From: an uncultured Oscillospiraceae bacterium
GTDB taxonomy: Bacteria; Bacillota; Clostridia; Oscillospirales; Acutalibacteraceae
DNA: 15,648 bases
Direction of reading: 5' to 3'
Assembly (NCBI GenBank): GCA_900543215.1
Contig: UQQR01000034.1
Span: forward strand, 1-15,648
The position numbers were made by a program, and so were the translations under genes. This document shows, piece after piece, positions 1 through 6,894 of this stretch; positions within the stretch are counted from its first letter, which is position 1; every line of letters starts with the position of its first letter. Under the pieces are notes generated by a model that worked only from the letters and a program-made list of their open reading frames with translations, did not search any database and was not told where the DNA came from.

Positions 1-496
1 CCCTCGCGAGACCTACACGCTGCTGCTCACCGCCCGAAAGCTGAGCCGGCATTGAACGCGCCTTATTGCCGAGACCGACCTTTGAAAGAGCCTTTGAAAC
101 CTCTTTTCTGACATTGCGGTCGCTCGCGCCTACAACATGCATTGCAAAAGCGACATTCTGAAAAACATTCATAGTGGGTATAAGACGGAAATCCTGAAAA
201 ACTATACCCATAGTACGGCGAAGAAGCGGTATCTGCTTCCGCTTCATTGAAGTAAGGTTAAAACCGTTGACGGTTATAATTCCCGTATTTGCCTTTTCCT
301 CACGCATAATGAGCTTCATAAATGTACTTTTGCCTGCGCCCGAAGAACCGACAACAAATACAAATTCGCCGTTATTTATGCGTATATTTACATCCTCGAG
401 AGCATGTGTACCCGTTGGATAAGTTTTTGATACGCCCCTAAACTCTATTATGGGTCGGGACTGCTCGGGAGCACGCTCGTTGATTATCTCTTCCAT
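1..496 (-). CDS. ftsE: Cell division ATP-binding protein FtsE (partial, N-terminal part)
   Basis: This is the ABC-type ATPase that pairs with membrane protein FtsX and, in Firmicutes and other bacteria, controls peptidoglycan hydrolases at the division site. I translated it from the minus strand; 165 codons are visible and the gene runs off the left edge. Walker A GSSGAGKST lies at residues 50-58, the Q-loop glutamine near 101 in the stretch IVFQDFRLIP, and the ABC signature LSGGEQQR at 153-160. The stretches FRGVSKTYPTGTHAL and REEKANTG, and the QDFRL motif, are FtsE-like rather than like general transporter ATPases. The start is the only Met before Walker A, which gives an extension of about 15 residues (MEEIINERAPEQSRP) compared with the usual FtsE. 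Its ribosome binding site is weak (GAAAGAG, far upstream). It follows the CdaR-like regulator by 23 bases, so the two are probably cotranscribed; ftsX is expected just outside the window. A different ABC ATPase is unlikely. Confidence 0.9.
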   Translation of the reverse strand, partial: MEEIINERAPEQSRPIIEFRGVSKTYPTGTHALEDVNIRINNGEFVFVVGSSGAGKSTFMKLIMREEKANTGIITVNGFNLTSMKRKQIPLLRRTMGIVFQDFRLIPTMNVFQNVAFAMHVVGASDRNVRKEVSKALSKVGLGNKARSMPAQLSGGEQQRVGLAR

Positions 497-519
497 TGAT
501 TAAAGCTTCACTCTTTCAA

Positions 520-1596
520 TTAATACTTAATCGGGTTGCTTTTAAGATACTTATTAACCATAAGCGCAATTTTGAATATGATTGCATGGTCAAACTCACG
601 CAGGTCAAGACCCGTAATTTTCTTGATTTTTTCAAGTCTGTAAACCAAAGTGTTACGATGAACAAACAGCTTTCTCGAAGTTTCCGAAACATTGAGGTTG
701 TTTTCGAAGAAACGCTGAATCGTAAAGAGAGTCTCCTGGTCGAGACTTTCGATAGAACCCCTCTTGAATACTTCCTTCAAAAAGGTTTCGCAAAGAGTGG
801 TCGGAAGCTGATAAATAAGTCTCGCGATACCGAGATTATCATAAGAAATAATGGTTTTTTCGGTATCAAATACCTTACCGACCTCAAGCGCCGCCTGAGC
901 TTCCTTAAAGGAACGGGCAAGGTCCTTAAGATTGTCAACATTCGTTCCAATACCGATTACAGCGTGAACATAGAACTCGCCCGATATTGTGTCGGCAATG
1001 GTCGTAGCAAGCTTTTCAATGGTTTTTGAGTCGATTCCCGGCATTGTTTCTTTAACAAGGGCAATATCGGTTTCATTGATATTTATAACAAAATCCTTGG
1101 ACTTGTCCGGGAAAAGATTCTGGACCACATCGTAAACCGAAACATCGTGGGTCTCGGTAGCGCGGATAAGAATAACAGTTCTTGAAACATCGGAATTAAA
1201 ATAAAGCTCACGCGCCTTTAAATAAATATCGCCCGGAAGAATGTTATCAAGAATTATGTTCTTTATAAAATTACTGCGGTCGTATTTCTCATCATAATAA
1301 AACTTGATATTCGCAAAGGAAACCGCCAAGACCGCCGCATATTTTGCAGCGATAACATCATCGCCCTCAACAAATACCACATAATTTGTGCCCTGTGTGT
1401 TTCCGAGACTTCTATATGTATACCCGTTCAAAACAAAGGAGTCTCCCGAGCTTACCGCAAAGGTGTCAACCGATTCGCCTATCTTACCAAGCTCACTGCA
1501 CGCGATAACGGTGAAATTTTCATCAATAACGCCGAAGGTACGGTCTACGGCATCCTTCATCTGATGAATTACTCCCTGAAAAAGACGATTAGACAT
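520..1596 (-). CDS. CdaR/PucR-family helix-turn-helix transcriptional regulator
   Basis: A 358-residue protein with the architecture of CdaR/PucR-type regulators. The N-terminal third (about 1-105) looks like a small sensor domain. Residues about 133-250 resemble the degenerate GGDEF-like CdaR domain (VILIRATETH; later VIGIGTNVDNLKDLARSFKEA). The C-terminus at about 285-350 is a PucR-type HTH with the diagnostic stretches FFENNLNVSETSRKLFVHRN and TLVYRLEKI. No membrane segment is seen, so it should act in the cytoplasm on DNA. The frame opens at 1608 (MCVL), but I prefer the Met at 1596 because the 1608 ATG abuts the AGGG with no spacing and family members start close to the MSNRLFQG stretch; even so, AGGG is 12 bases from the 1596 start. 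It has its own promoter upstream and lies 23 bases before ftsE, so ftsE or the envelope is a plausible target. The ligand and target genes cannot be read from sequence. Confidence 0.85.
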   Translation of the reverse strand: MSNRLFQGVIHQMKDAVDRTFGVIDENFTVIACSELGKIGESVDTFAVSSGDSFVLNGYTYRSLGNTQGTNYVVFVEGDDVIAAKYAAVLAVSFANIKFYYDEKYDRSNFIKNIILDNILPGDIYLKARELYFNSDVSRTVILIRATETHDVSVYDVVQNLFPDKSKDFVININETDIALVKETMPGIDSKTIEKLATTIADTISGEFYVHAVIGIGTNVDNLKDLARSFKEAQAALEVGKVFDTEKTIISYDNLGIARLIYQLPTTLCETFLKEVFKRGSIESLDQETLFTIQRFFENNLNVSETSRKLFVHRNTLVYRLEKIKKITGLDLREFDHAIIFKIALMVNKYLKSNPIKY

Positions 1597-1650
1597 TAAT
1601 ACGCACATCCCTTAAAAAAATTATAAAATACCTAAAATACTTTTAAGTCT

Positions 1651-1679
1651 ATTTTACACAATCACAACCTTTTTTGCAA
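1651..1679 (-). promoter_or_regulatory. Candidate sigma-A promoter for the CdaR-like regulator and ftsE
   Basis: On the minus strand TTGCAA (1674-1679, 4 of 6 matches to TTGACA) is followed after 17 bases by TAAAAT (1651-1656, 5 of 6 matches to TATAAT), in very AT-rich DNA. The expected start of transcription is near 1644, giving a leader of roughly 50 bases before the ATG at 1596. It is the best match in the space upstream of the regulator. This is a motif match only. Confidence 0.6.
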
Positions 1680-1793
1680 GAGATATTCATTAAAATACAT
1701 AAAAAAGTTACAAAATCATTACAGGTGTCGAAATTACACTCTTCTAAATTGGTTATTTTACCGAATACAGGTAAATTTATACCTTTTTTTGGC

Positions 1794-1839
1794 AAAAATT
1801 CGGTCGAAGACCCGTGCAAAACTGTCTCCGACCGAATTT
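1794..1839 (-). terminator. Rho-independent terminator downstream of the small membrane protein gene
   Basis: An 11-base perfect inverted repeat (AAATTCGGTCG at 1796-1806 and CGACCGAATTT at 1829-1839) encloses a second 4-base stem (1808-1811 with 1824-1827) and a 12-base loop. Read on the minus strand the stem ends in a run of five T (1794-1798 as A on plus). It lies about 110 bases after the stop of the 49-codon gene and about 115 bases before the regulator promoter, so it separates the two units. The stem is long and AU-rich at its base; it could also be a structured 3' end or a small RNA. The rest of 1609-1948 shows only AT-rich sequence plus the promoter listed separately. Confidence 0.6.
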
Positions 1840-1948
1840 ATCATGCTATGTTCTGTTTTTTAATACCGAACACCATTCTTAAAATTCCGCTTAAAAATTT
1901 AGGACTTTTAAATAAAATCACTTTCATATTCTTTCCCCCTGACATATA

Positions 1949-2098
1949 CTAACAGCGTTTGTAGGAAAAGCCCAGAATAATTACCCATATTGCAAGCACC
2001 GCAACAAGGCAACGCGGAGGACAAAAACAGCTTATAAGCAATCCGCAGGCAAATGTCATAGCAATAACGCCCTTGTTCGGACCGCACCGTCTTCGCAT
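1949..2098 (-). CDS. Small cysteine-rich membrane protein, 49 aa, function unknown
   Basis: A short gene found by reading the minus strand between rsgA and the regulator. It encodes 49 residues: a basic N-terminus (MRRRCGPNKG), a first hydrophobic stretch at about 11-25, a turn with CFCPPRC (24-30), a second hydrophobic stretch at about 31-45 and the end SYKRC. There are six cysteines (5, 18, 24, 26, 30, 49). The likely form is a two-helix membrane hairpin with both ends in the cytoplasm. The ATG at 2098 is chosen because AAAGGAGG (2106-2113) sits 7 bases upstream, ideal spacing; the in-frame ATG at 2104 has only one base of spacing. A candidate promoter precedes it and a hairpin terminator follows. 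I have a vague memory of similar short Clostridia proteins but no named family. Real coding is supported by the ribosome binding site and composition, not by function. Confidence 0.75.
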   Translation of the reverse strand: MRRRCGPNKGVIAMTFACGLLISCFCPPRCLVAVLAIWVIILGFSYKRC

Positions 2099-2105
2099 AT
2101 TCATT

Positions 2106-2113
2106 CCTCCTTT
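2106..2113 (-). promoter_or_regulatory. Strong Shine-Dalgarno site of the 49-aa gene
   Basis: AAAGGAGG on the minus strand, seven bases before the ATG at 2098. This near-perfect site decides between two in-frame ATG codons and is the main evidence that this short frame is translated. Confidence 0.75.
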
Positions 2114-2132
2114 AACTGCGCCTTACATTAAC

Positions 2133-2161
2133 AGTATATATGGAAAATATGAAAATGTTAC
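2133..2161 (-). promoter_or_regulatory. Candidate promoter for the 49-aa membrane protein gene
   Basis: On the minus strand GTAACA (2156-2161, 4 of 6 to consensus) and TATACT (2133-2138, 5 of 6) are separated by 17 bases. They lie directly after the rsgA stop codon. Transcription would start near 2126, about 28 bases before the ATG at 2098. No terminator hairpin is visible between rsgA and this gene, so readthrough from the operon is also possible. Confidence 0.5.
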
Positions 2162-2163
2162 AT

Positions 2164-3045
2164 TTATTTTTTTTTGCCGCAATTCCACGGCTTTAAATCC
2201 TTTAATTCGTTAAAAAGAGCCTTATATGATTCAAAGCGGGTTTTTTCGGCGCTGCCGTTTTCAACCGCGTTTATTATTCCGCAGCCCTTTTCGCAGGTGT
2301 GCGTACAGCTTGTAAAGCGGCAATTTTCAAATCGGCTTAAATCGGGAAACGAATAGATAAGATCTTCCTTAAATCCGTAATCTGCGGCGTCATAATCAAA
2401 GGAAGAAAAACCGGGTGTGTCCGCAACATATCCGCCGCACACACGGAAAAGCTCCGTGTGTCTGGTGGTGTGCTTCCCTCTTCCGAGCTTTTGGCTGACC
2501 TCACCCGTGGCGATAGTGCCGCCGCCGATAAGCGCGTTTAAAATACTTGACTTGCCGACGCCCGAGTTGCCCGTAAAGGCGCTTATACAGCCGTTAAGCT
2601 CTTCTTTTATACCGTCAAGGCCGTCTCCCGATACTGCCGAGACCGTGAGCGTTTTAAAGCCCGAATTTTTATAGATACGCTCAAAGCGCGAAAAATCTCC
2701 CATATCGCATTTATTAAATACGATTATCGGTTCAATTTCCATATATTCGGCTATTGCCGTAATTATATCTATAATGTAAGTGTTAGGTTCAGGATTTTCA
2801 AAGGCGGAAACGATAAACAGCTTATCTATATTAGCGACCGGCGGTCTTGTAAGCGCGTTTTTACGGGGCAAAACTTCGTTTACAACGCCCTTATTGCCGT
2901 CCAACGGTTCAAATACCGCTCTGTCTCCCACTAAAGGGGAGATCCCGTCCTTACGGAAGCTCCCCTTTGCTCTGCACTCGTAAATTTCATCGCCGCCGAA
3001 CAGGTAATAAAAACCCGAAAGCGCCTTTACGATTGTTCCCGTCAT
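2164..3045 (-). CDS. rsgA: Ribosome small subunit-dependent GTPase A (RsgA/YloQ/CpgA)
   Basis: RsgA binds the maturing 30S subunit, checks the decoding region late in assembly and hydrolyses GTP when released. The 293-residue protein has the family order: N-terminal OB-fold (about 1-65), then a circularly permuted GTPase with G4 NKCD (111-114) before G1 GNSGVGKS (159-166), the RGKHTTRH switch region (189-196) and G3 DTPG (209-212). The C-terminal zinc site follows with Cys242, Cys247, His249 and Cys255. All key residues are present and the length is normal. The start overlaps the kinase stop by four bases (ATGA), which indicates translational coupling. In B. subtilis this GTPase is a substrate of the PrkC kinase encoded just upstream, so the linkage may be functional. 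The frame ends in a run of lysine AAA codons. The rpe and thiN genes that follow in B. subtilis are missing. Confidence 0.96.
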   Translation of the reverse strand: MTGTIVKALSGFYYLFGGDEIYECRAKGSFRKDGISPLVGDRAVFEPLDGNKGVVNEVLPRKNALTRPPVANIDKLFIVSAFENPEPNTYIIDIITAIAEYMEIEPIIVFNKCDMGDFSRFERIYKNSGFKTLTVSAVSGDGLDGIKEELNGCISAFTGNSGVGKSSILNALIGGGTIATGEVSQKLGRGKHTTRHTELFRVCGGYVADTPGFSSFDYDAADYGFKEDLIYSFPDLSRFENCRFTSCTHTCEKGCGIINAVENGSAEKTRFESYKALFNELKDLKPWNCGKKK

Positions 3046-5117
3046 CTGTTTGTTGTATTACCGCCGGCAGTGCTGCTCTGATTGCCCGATGTGCTGCTCC
3101 CCGAATTGTCGCTTGAGCTTCCGCCCGTACTTGAACTGCTCTTTGTATCGTCAAGTGCGGTATAATCATTATATTCTCTTTCAACAGAAACTCTGCCGGT
3201 TTTGAAATTAACTGTTATCTGCGACACTTTGTAATAATCCTTCTGGTCGGTAGAAATTTTAACCGTATACTTAACAGTCTCCTGCTTTGAAGATACGCCC
3301 TGGAAGGTATACTCGCGCAATCCGTTTGCGTTGAGTTTTTTGCTTTCAGCCGACATGTTTGCGTTGTTTTCCCAAAGGGATACATAGTAATTTGAAACCT
3401 TGCAGTCACTCGGCAAATCAACAACAACATCTAGCGAAACGCCAGTGCTCACATAGATCGTTACGGTAGAACCTTCGGGTATTTCGGATGAGCCTGTGTC
3501 AGGTTCCTGCTTTACAACATAGCCTATCGGATAATACTTATCATCCGAAGTTATAAGCTTTTCCTTAACGGAAGCAACAAGATTTTTCTCCTTAAGCTCC
3601 TTTTCTGCGTCTGCCTGCTTCATACCTACAACCGACGGTACGCTTACATTTTTAAGAGACTTTCCGCTGCTTACATAAATCTTTATATCAAGATTTTCGC
3701 CCACTACCTGTGTGCGCTGCGGCTCGGTCTTAATTACCTTACCCTCTTCGACATCATCACTCGGCATAGCCTCAACGGTGGGTTTAAAGCCTTCCGCCTT
3801 AAGCTTTGAAACAGCGGCGGACTCGGTAAGACCGTATACATCGGGAACCTTCTTGGTAGATTCGCCCTTGCTTATATAAAGAGTTATCGTAGCGCCCTTT
3901 TTAACCTTCTGTCCCTCGGCCTTTGACTGCTCAAACACATAGCCGTACTCGAACTCATTGTTTGCCTGCCATTCGGTCTCAAACTTAAAGCTGTCTGTAT
4001 ATTCCTTGTTGGCCTTGATATCGTCATAAAGCTGGCCTACAAACTTAGGACAGGAAATTTCGGAATTTGATTTTGAGAAAAGCTTAGGCACAAAAATCGC
4101 CGCAAGAACAATTATCGCAATAACAAGAGTAGCGGCAATTCCAGCAAGTATCGGTATCATATTGTTCTTTTCCTTTGTTTCTTCCGGCTCGTCCTCCTCG
4201 GGTATGCGGACGCTGTCGTAATCAAAGGAATTTGGAACAAACTTTGTGGGTGAATCGTCCACAAAATAAGAATAATCGAATGTTATGGACGGATCCTTTC
4301 TGAACGCACCCAAATCACAGAGCATTTCCGAAGCGGACTGATAACGGCGCTCGGGGCTTTTCTGCATAGCGTGCATTGTTATCTGTTCAAGACCGAGCGG
4401 TATTGAACCGTTAATTTCCGTAGGCAGCTGCGGCTCGCGCTGAAGCTGCATAATGGCAACGGAAACGGCGCTTTCCGCCTGAAAAGGCAGTCTGCCCGTA
4501 AGCATTTCGTAAAGAATTACACCGACGGAGTATATGTCGGTCTTTTCGTCGGTTCTTTCGCCTCTCGCCTGCTCGGGGCTGATATAATGAACCGAGCCTA
4601 TCGCCTTATCGGTTATTGTTCTCTGCTCGCTCCTTGCAAAGCGGGCAATACCGAAATCTGTAACCTTTATGGTGCCGTCAGGCAGAACCATTATGTTTTG
4701 CGGCTTGACATCACGGTGTACTATACCCTTGTCGTGCGCGTGCTGAAGACCTTTAAGTATCTGAATAGTGAAATGAACGGCGTCCTTCCAACGGAGACTG
4801 CCCTCTCTCTCGATATACTCTTTAAGGGTAATGCCGTCAATATATTCCATTACTATATACTGAATTAAATCGCCGAAGCTTACATCGTAAACCTTAACGA
4901 TATTCGGGTGAGACAGCATTGCGATAGCCTTTGATTCGTTTTTAAAGCGGCGCACAAATTCCTCGTTTGAAATAAATTCCTCTTTAAGAATTTTTACGGC
5001 TACAACACGGTTTTCCTGATTGTCGAAAGCCTTATATACAACCGCCATTCCGCCTACACCGATAATTTCTTTAATTTCGTATCTGCCGTCAAGGCGTTTT
5101 CCTACAAATTTATCCAT
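3042..5117 (-). CDS. prkC: Serine/threonine protein kinase with PASTA repeats (PrkC/Stk type)
   Basis: A membrane-anchored Hanks-type kinase that senses peptidoglycan fragments or lipid II and phosphorylates cytoplasmic proteins. Residues about 10-275 form the kinase: glycine loop GVGGMAVVYK, Lys42 in VAVKILK, the HRD Asp136, DFG at 154-156, an activation loop with Thr167 and Thr169 as likely autophosphorylation sites, and SVHYISPEQARG. An acidic juxtamembrane stretch (PEEDEPEETKEK) precedes one membrane helix at about 320-345. Outside the cell are three PASTA units at about 353-417, 420-486 and 491-557. After these comes an extra region of about 95 residues (560-655), possibly beta-rich, and a Ser/Gly/Asn/Thr tail (659-691). 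At 691 residues it is close to usual PrkC length. AAAGGA lies 8 bases before the ATG. It follows the phosphatase gene by 14 bases and overlaps rsgA by four, so kinase and phosphatase are co-made. Confidence 0.95.
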   Translation of the reverse strand: MDKFVGKRLDGRYEIKEIIGVGGMAVVYKAFDNQENRVVAVKILKEEFISNEEFVRRFKNESKAIAMLSHPNIVKVYDVSFGDLIQYIVMEYIDGITLKEYIEREGSLRWKDAVHFTIQILKGLQHAHDKGIVHRDVKPQNIMVLPDGTIKVTDFGIARFARSEQRTITDKAIGSVHYISPEQARGERTDEKTDIYSVGVILYEMLTGRLPFQAESAVSVAIMQLQREPQLPTEINGSIPLGLEQITMHAMQKSPERRYQSASEMLCDLGAFRKDPSITFDYSYFVDDSPTKFVPNSFDYDSVRIPEEDEPEETKEKNNMIPILAGIAATLVIAIIVLAAIFVPKLFSKSNSEISCPKFVGQLYDDIKANKEYTDSFKFETEWQANNEFEYGYVFEQSKAEGQKVKKGATITLYISKGESTKKVPDVYGLTESAAVSKLKAEGFKPTVEAMPSDDVEEGKVIKTEPQRTQVVGENLDIKIYVSSGKSLKNVSVPSVVGMKQADAEKELKEKNLVASVKEKLITSDDKYYPIGYVVKQEPDTGSSEIPEGSTVTIYVSTGVSLDVVVDLPSDCKVSNYYVSLWENNANMSAESKKLNANGLREYTFQGVSSKQETVKYTVKISTDQKDYYKVSQITVNFKTGRVSVEREYNDYTALDDTKSSSSTGGSSSDNSGSSTSGNQSSTAGGNTTNR

Positions 5118-5131
5118 AAGTCTTTTCCTTT

Positions 5132-5857
5132 CTATCTGGTAAGTACAACAACTGTTATATTATCTCCGCCGCCGTTTTTATTTGCCCTGTCAACAAGGGT
5201 ATCGGGAATTTCGGACGGACGGACGGTTTTTACAGAATTAAGAATATCCGCGTCGTCAAGATAATTGGTAAGCCCGTCGGTGCAAAGCAGGAGCGTATCG
5301 CCCTCGCCTACTTTAAGAACCGCCGTATCGACAGCAATATTTTCCTCTGCGCCGACAGCACGGGTAATTACATTCTTTTTGGGGTGAACCTTTGCGTCAT
5401 CGGGCGTTATTTTTCCGCTTTCGATAAGAGACTGGACAACCGAATGATCGCGGGTAAGCTGTTTTATGCCGTCATTTACAAGGTATATTCTACTGTCGCC
5501 CGCATGAGCGATAACCGCAGTTTCGCCCTTCACAAACGTAAGAACTACCGTTGTTCCCATACCCGAAAACAAAGGATTGCTTACCGCCATATCATAAAGC
5601 TCTATATTGGCGCTGACAATGGCGTTTTTAAGCATCTTTTCAATGCTTTCCGTACCGAATGCCCCGTTATAGGAACGCTCGATATAACCGGATATGCTTT
5701 TTACGGCATTTTCGCTTGCGATATTGCCGGCGTTCGCTCCGCCCATACCGTCGCATACAACGGCAAAAGCGGTTTCATAATCAATGCTTTCGGCAAAAAA
5801 TGCGTCTTGATTTGCGGTCCTTACCATTCCGATATCGGTCTTGCTGTAAATTTTCAC
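5132..5857 (-). CDS. prpC: PP2C-family serine/threonine phosphatase (PrpC/Stp type)
   Basis: This Mn/Mg-dependent phosphatase removes phosphate from Ser/Thr residues and opposes the PASTA kinase encoded next. The 241-residue length matches PrpC/Stp. PP2C motifs are complete: DIGMVRTANQDAF at 8-20, metal ligands Asp18 and Asp36 in VVCDGMGG, GMGTTVV at 99-105, HAGDSRIYL at 118-126, TRDHS at 135-139, the CTDGL Asp194, and the GGDNIT Asp232 near the C-terminus. No membrane segment or signal peptide is seen, so it is cytoplasmic. The start is GTG, overlapping the rlmN stop in the four bases GTGA, so translation is coupled to rlmN. The rlmN-prpC-prkC-rsgA order is the classical Firmicutes arrangement. 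A stress-response PP2C (SpoIIE or RsbU type) is excluded by length and context. Confidence 0.95.
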   Translation of the reverse strand: MKIYSKTDIGMVRTANQDAFFAESIDYETAFAVVCDGMGGANAGNIASENAVKSISGYIERSYNGAFGTESIEKMLKNAIVSANIELYDMAVSNPLFSGMGTTVVLTFVKGETAVIAHAGDSRIYLVNDGIKQLTRDHSVVQSLIESGKITPDDAKVHPKKNVITRAVGAEENIAVDTAVLKVGEGDTLLLCTDGLTNYLDDADILNSVKTVRPSEIPDTLVDRANKNGGGDNITVVVLTR

Positions 5858-6894
5858 AGGCTATCTCCCTCCTTTACCTTTTTACGGAGCTGACCGCAAG
5901 AAGCGTCGATATCGGCTCCGAGTGTTCTCCTTACCGTGGCGTTTACGCCAAACCCTGTAAGTAATTCCTTAAAATGAATTATTTTATTTCTGTCCGGCTT
6001 TTTAAAGGAGTTTTCCTTTACCGGATTTGCGGGTATAAGATTGACATGGCACATAATGCCCTTTAAAATATGAGACAGTTCCTTAGCACAGGCGTCGCTG
6101 TCGTTCACGCCGTCAATAAGCGCATATTCAAACGAGATACGCCGTGTTGTCACATCTTGATATTCACGGCAGGCATCAAGCAGTTCCTTAATTTTCCACT
6201 TTTTATTTACACTCATTATGAAAGAGCGTATTTCGTCATTGGGTGCGTGGAGCGATATTGACAGCGTAATAGGAAAATTGTATTCCTTAAGCTTTTTTAT
6301 TCCGCTTACAACACCCGAGGTTGAAAGCGAGATATGCCGCAATCCTATATTAAGTCCGTTTTCGTCTGAAACAAGCTTTAAAAACCTTACGGAATTATCA
6401 AAATTATCAAGCGGCTCGCCCATTCCCATCATAACAACATTTGAAATTCTTATCCTGTTATCACGCTGGGCGGCGGTTATCTGCGCCAACATTTCGGATG
6501 CCGTAAGACTGCGTGTAAGACCGTTAATTCCGGAAGCGCAAAAACTGCATCCCATTCTGCACCCGACCTGTGTTGAAATACATACCGTGTAGCCGTGTTC
6601 GTATTTCATAAGCACCGATTCGATGTACTCGCCGTCAAAAAGCTCGTAAACATATTTAACCGTTTCGTCAAGCCGTGAGGCAAATCGCCTGACAATTCCG
6701 ACACTTGCGATATAACAGCTTTCATTAAGCTTTTCCGCAAGGCTTTTCGGGATATTTGTCATTTCCGAAAAATCGGAAACACCCGATTGCAGCCACTTAA
6801 AAATCTGCTTTGCGCGGAATTTCGGCTCGCCCATACCGTCGAGCATTTCCTCAAGCTCGCACAGGTACATAGATCTTATGTCTGTTTTACTCAA
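5854..6894 (-). CDS. rlmN: 23S rRNA (adenine2503-C2)-methyltransferase RlmN
   Basis: A radical-SAM enzyme that methylates C2 of A2503 in 23S rRNA, and in some bacteria A37 of certain tRNAs. Numbered from the TTG start, the protein has 346 residues, normal for the family. The iron-sulfur ligands are Cys112, Cys116 and Cys119 in GCRMGCSFCASG. GMGEPLDN and ISLSTSGVV follow, then LHAPND, and the methyl-carrying C-terminal cysteine is Cys333 in DASCGQLRKK. The open frame extends to 6993, but that extension lies inside rsmB and is unlike the family. I chose TTG at 6892-6894 because it yields MSKTDIRSMYL, matching the usual N-terminus; AGGAGG (6907-6912) is 12 bases upstream, longer than ideal. The ATG at 6870 is the alternative. 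It overlaps the rsmB stop by 8 bases and the phosphatase start by four. Confidence 0.94.
   Translation of the reverse strand: MSKTDIRSMYLCELEEMLDGMGEPKFRAKQIFKWLQSGVSDFSEMTNIPKSLAEKLNESCYIASVGIVRRFASRLDETVKYVYELFDGEYIESVLMKYEHGYTVCISTQVGCRMGCSFCASGINGLTRSLTASEMLAQITAAQRDNRIRISNVVMMGMGEPLDNFDNSVRFLKLVSDENGLNIGLRHISLSTSGVVSGIKKLKEYNFPITLSISLHAPNDEIRSFIMSVNKKWKIKELLDACREYQDVTTRRISFEYALIDGVNDSDACAKELSHILKGIMCHVNLIPANPVKENSFKKPDRNKIIHFKELLTGFGVNATVRRTLGADIDASCGQLRKKVKEGDSL

Noticed and set aside
496..1029. Plus-strand frame of 177 codons
   Set aside because: Antisense to the CdaR-like regulator whose HTH is clearly coded on the minus strand; no ribosome binding site or recognisable domain.
1771..1790. 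Plus-strand mini-hairpin AGGTA/TACCT followed by a T run
   Set aside because: Only a five-base AT-rich stem and no plus-strand gene upstream to terminate; likely chance in AT-rich DNA.
1674..1952. Plus-strand frame of 92 codons in the gap
   Set aside because: It covers the regulator promoter and the terminator hairpin and begins without a ribosome binding site, so a gene is not supported.
2987..3430. Two minus-strand frames of 65 and 71 codons in other phases inside the kinase gene
   Set aside because: They overlap the PASTA kinase C-terminal region in a different phase and have no start signals or family features.
5384..5893. Plus-strand frame of 169 codons
   Set aside because: Antisense to the PP2C phosphatase with intact motifs; composition typical of a shadow.
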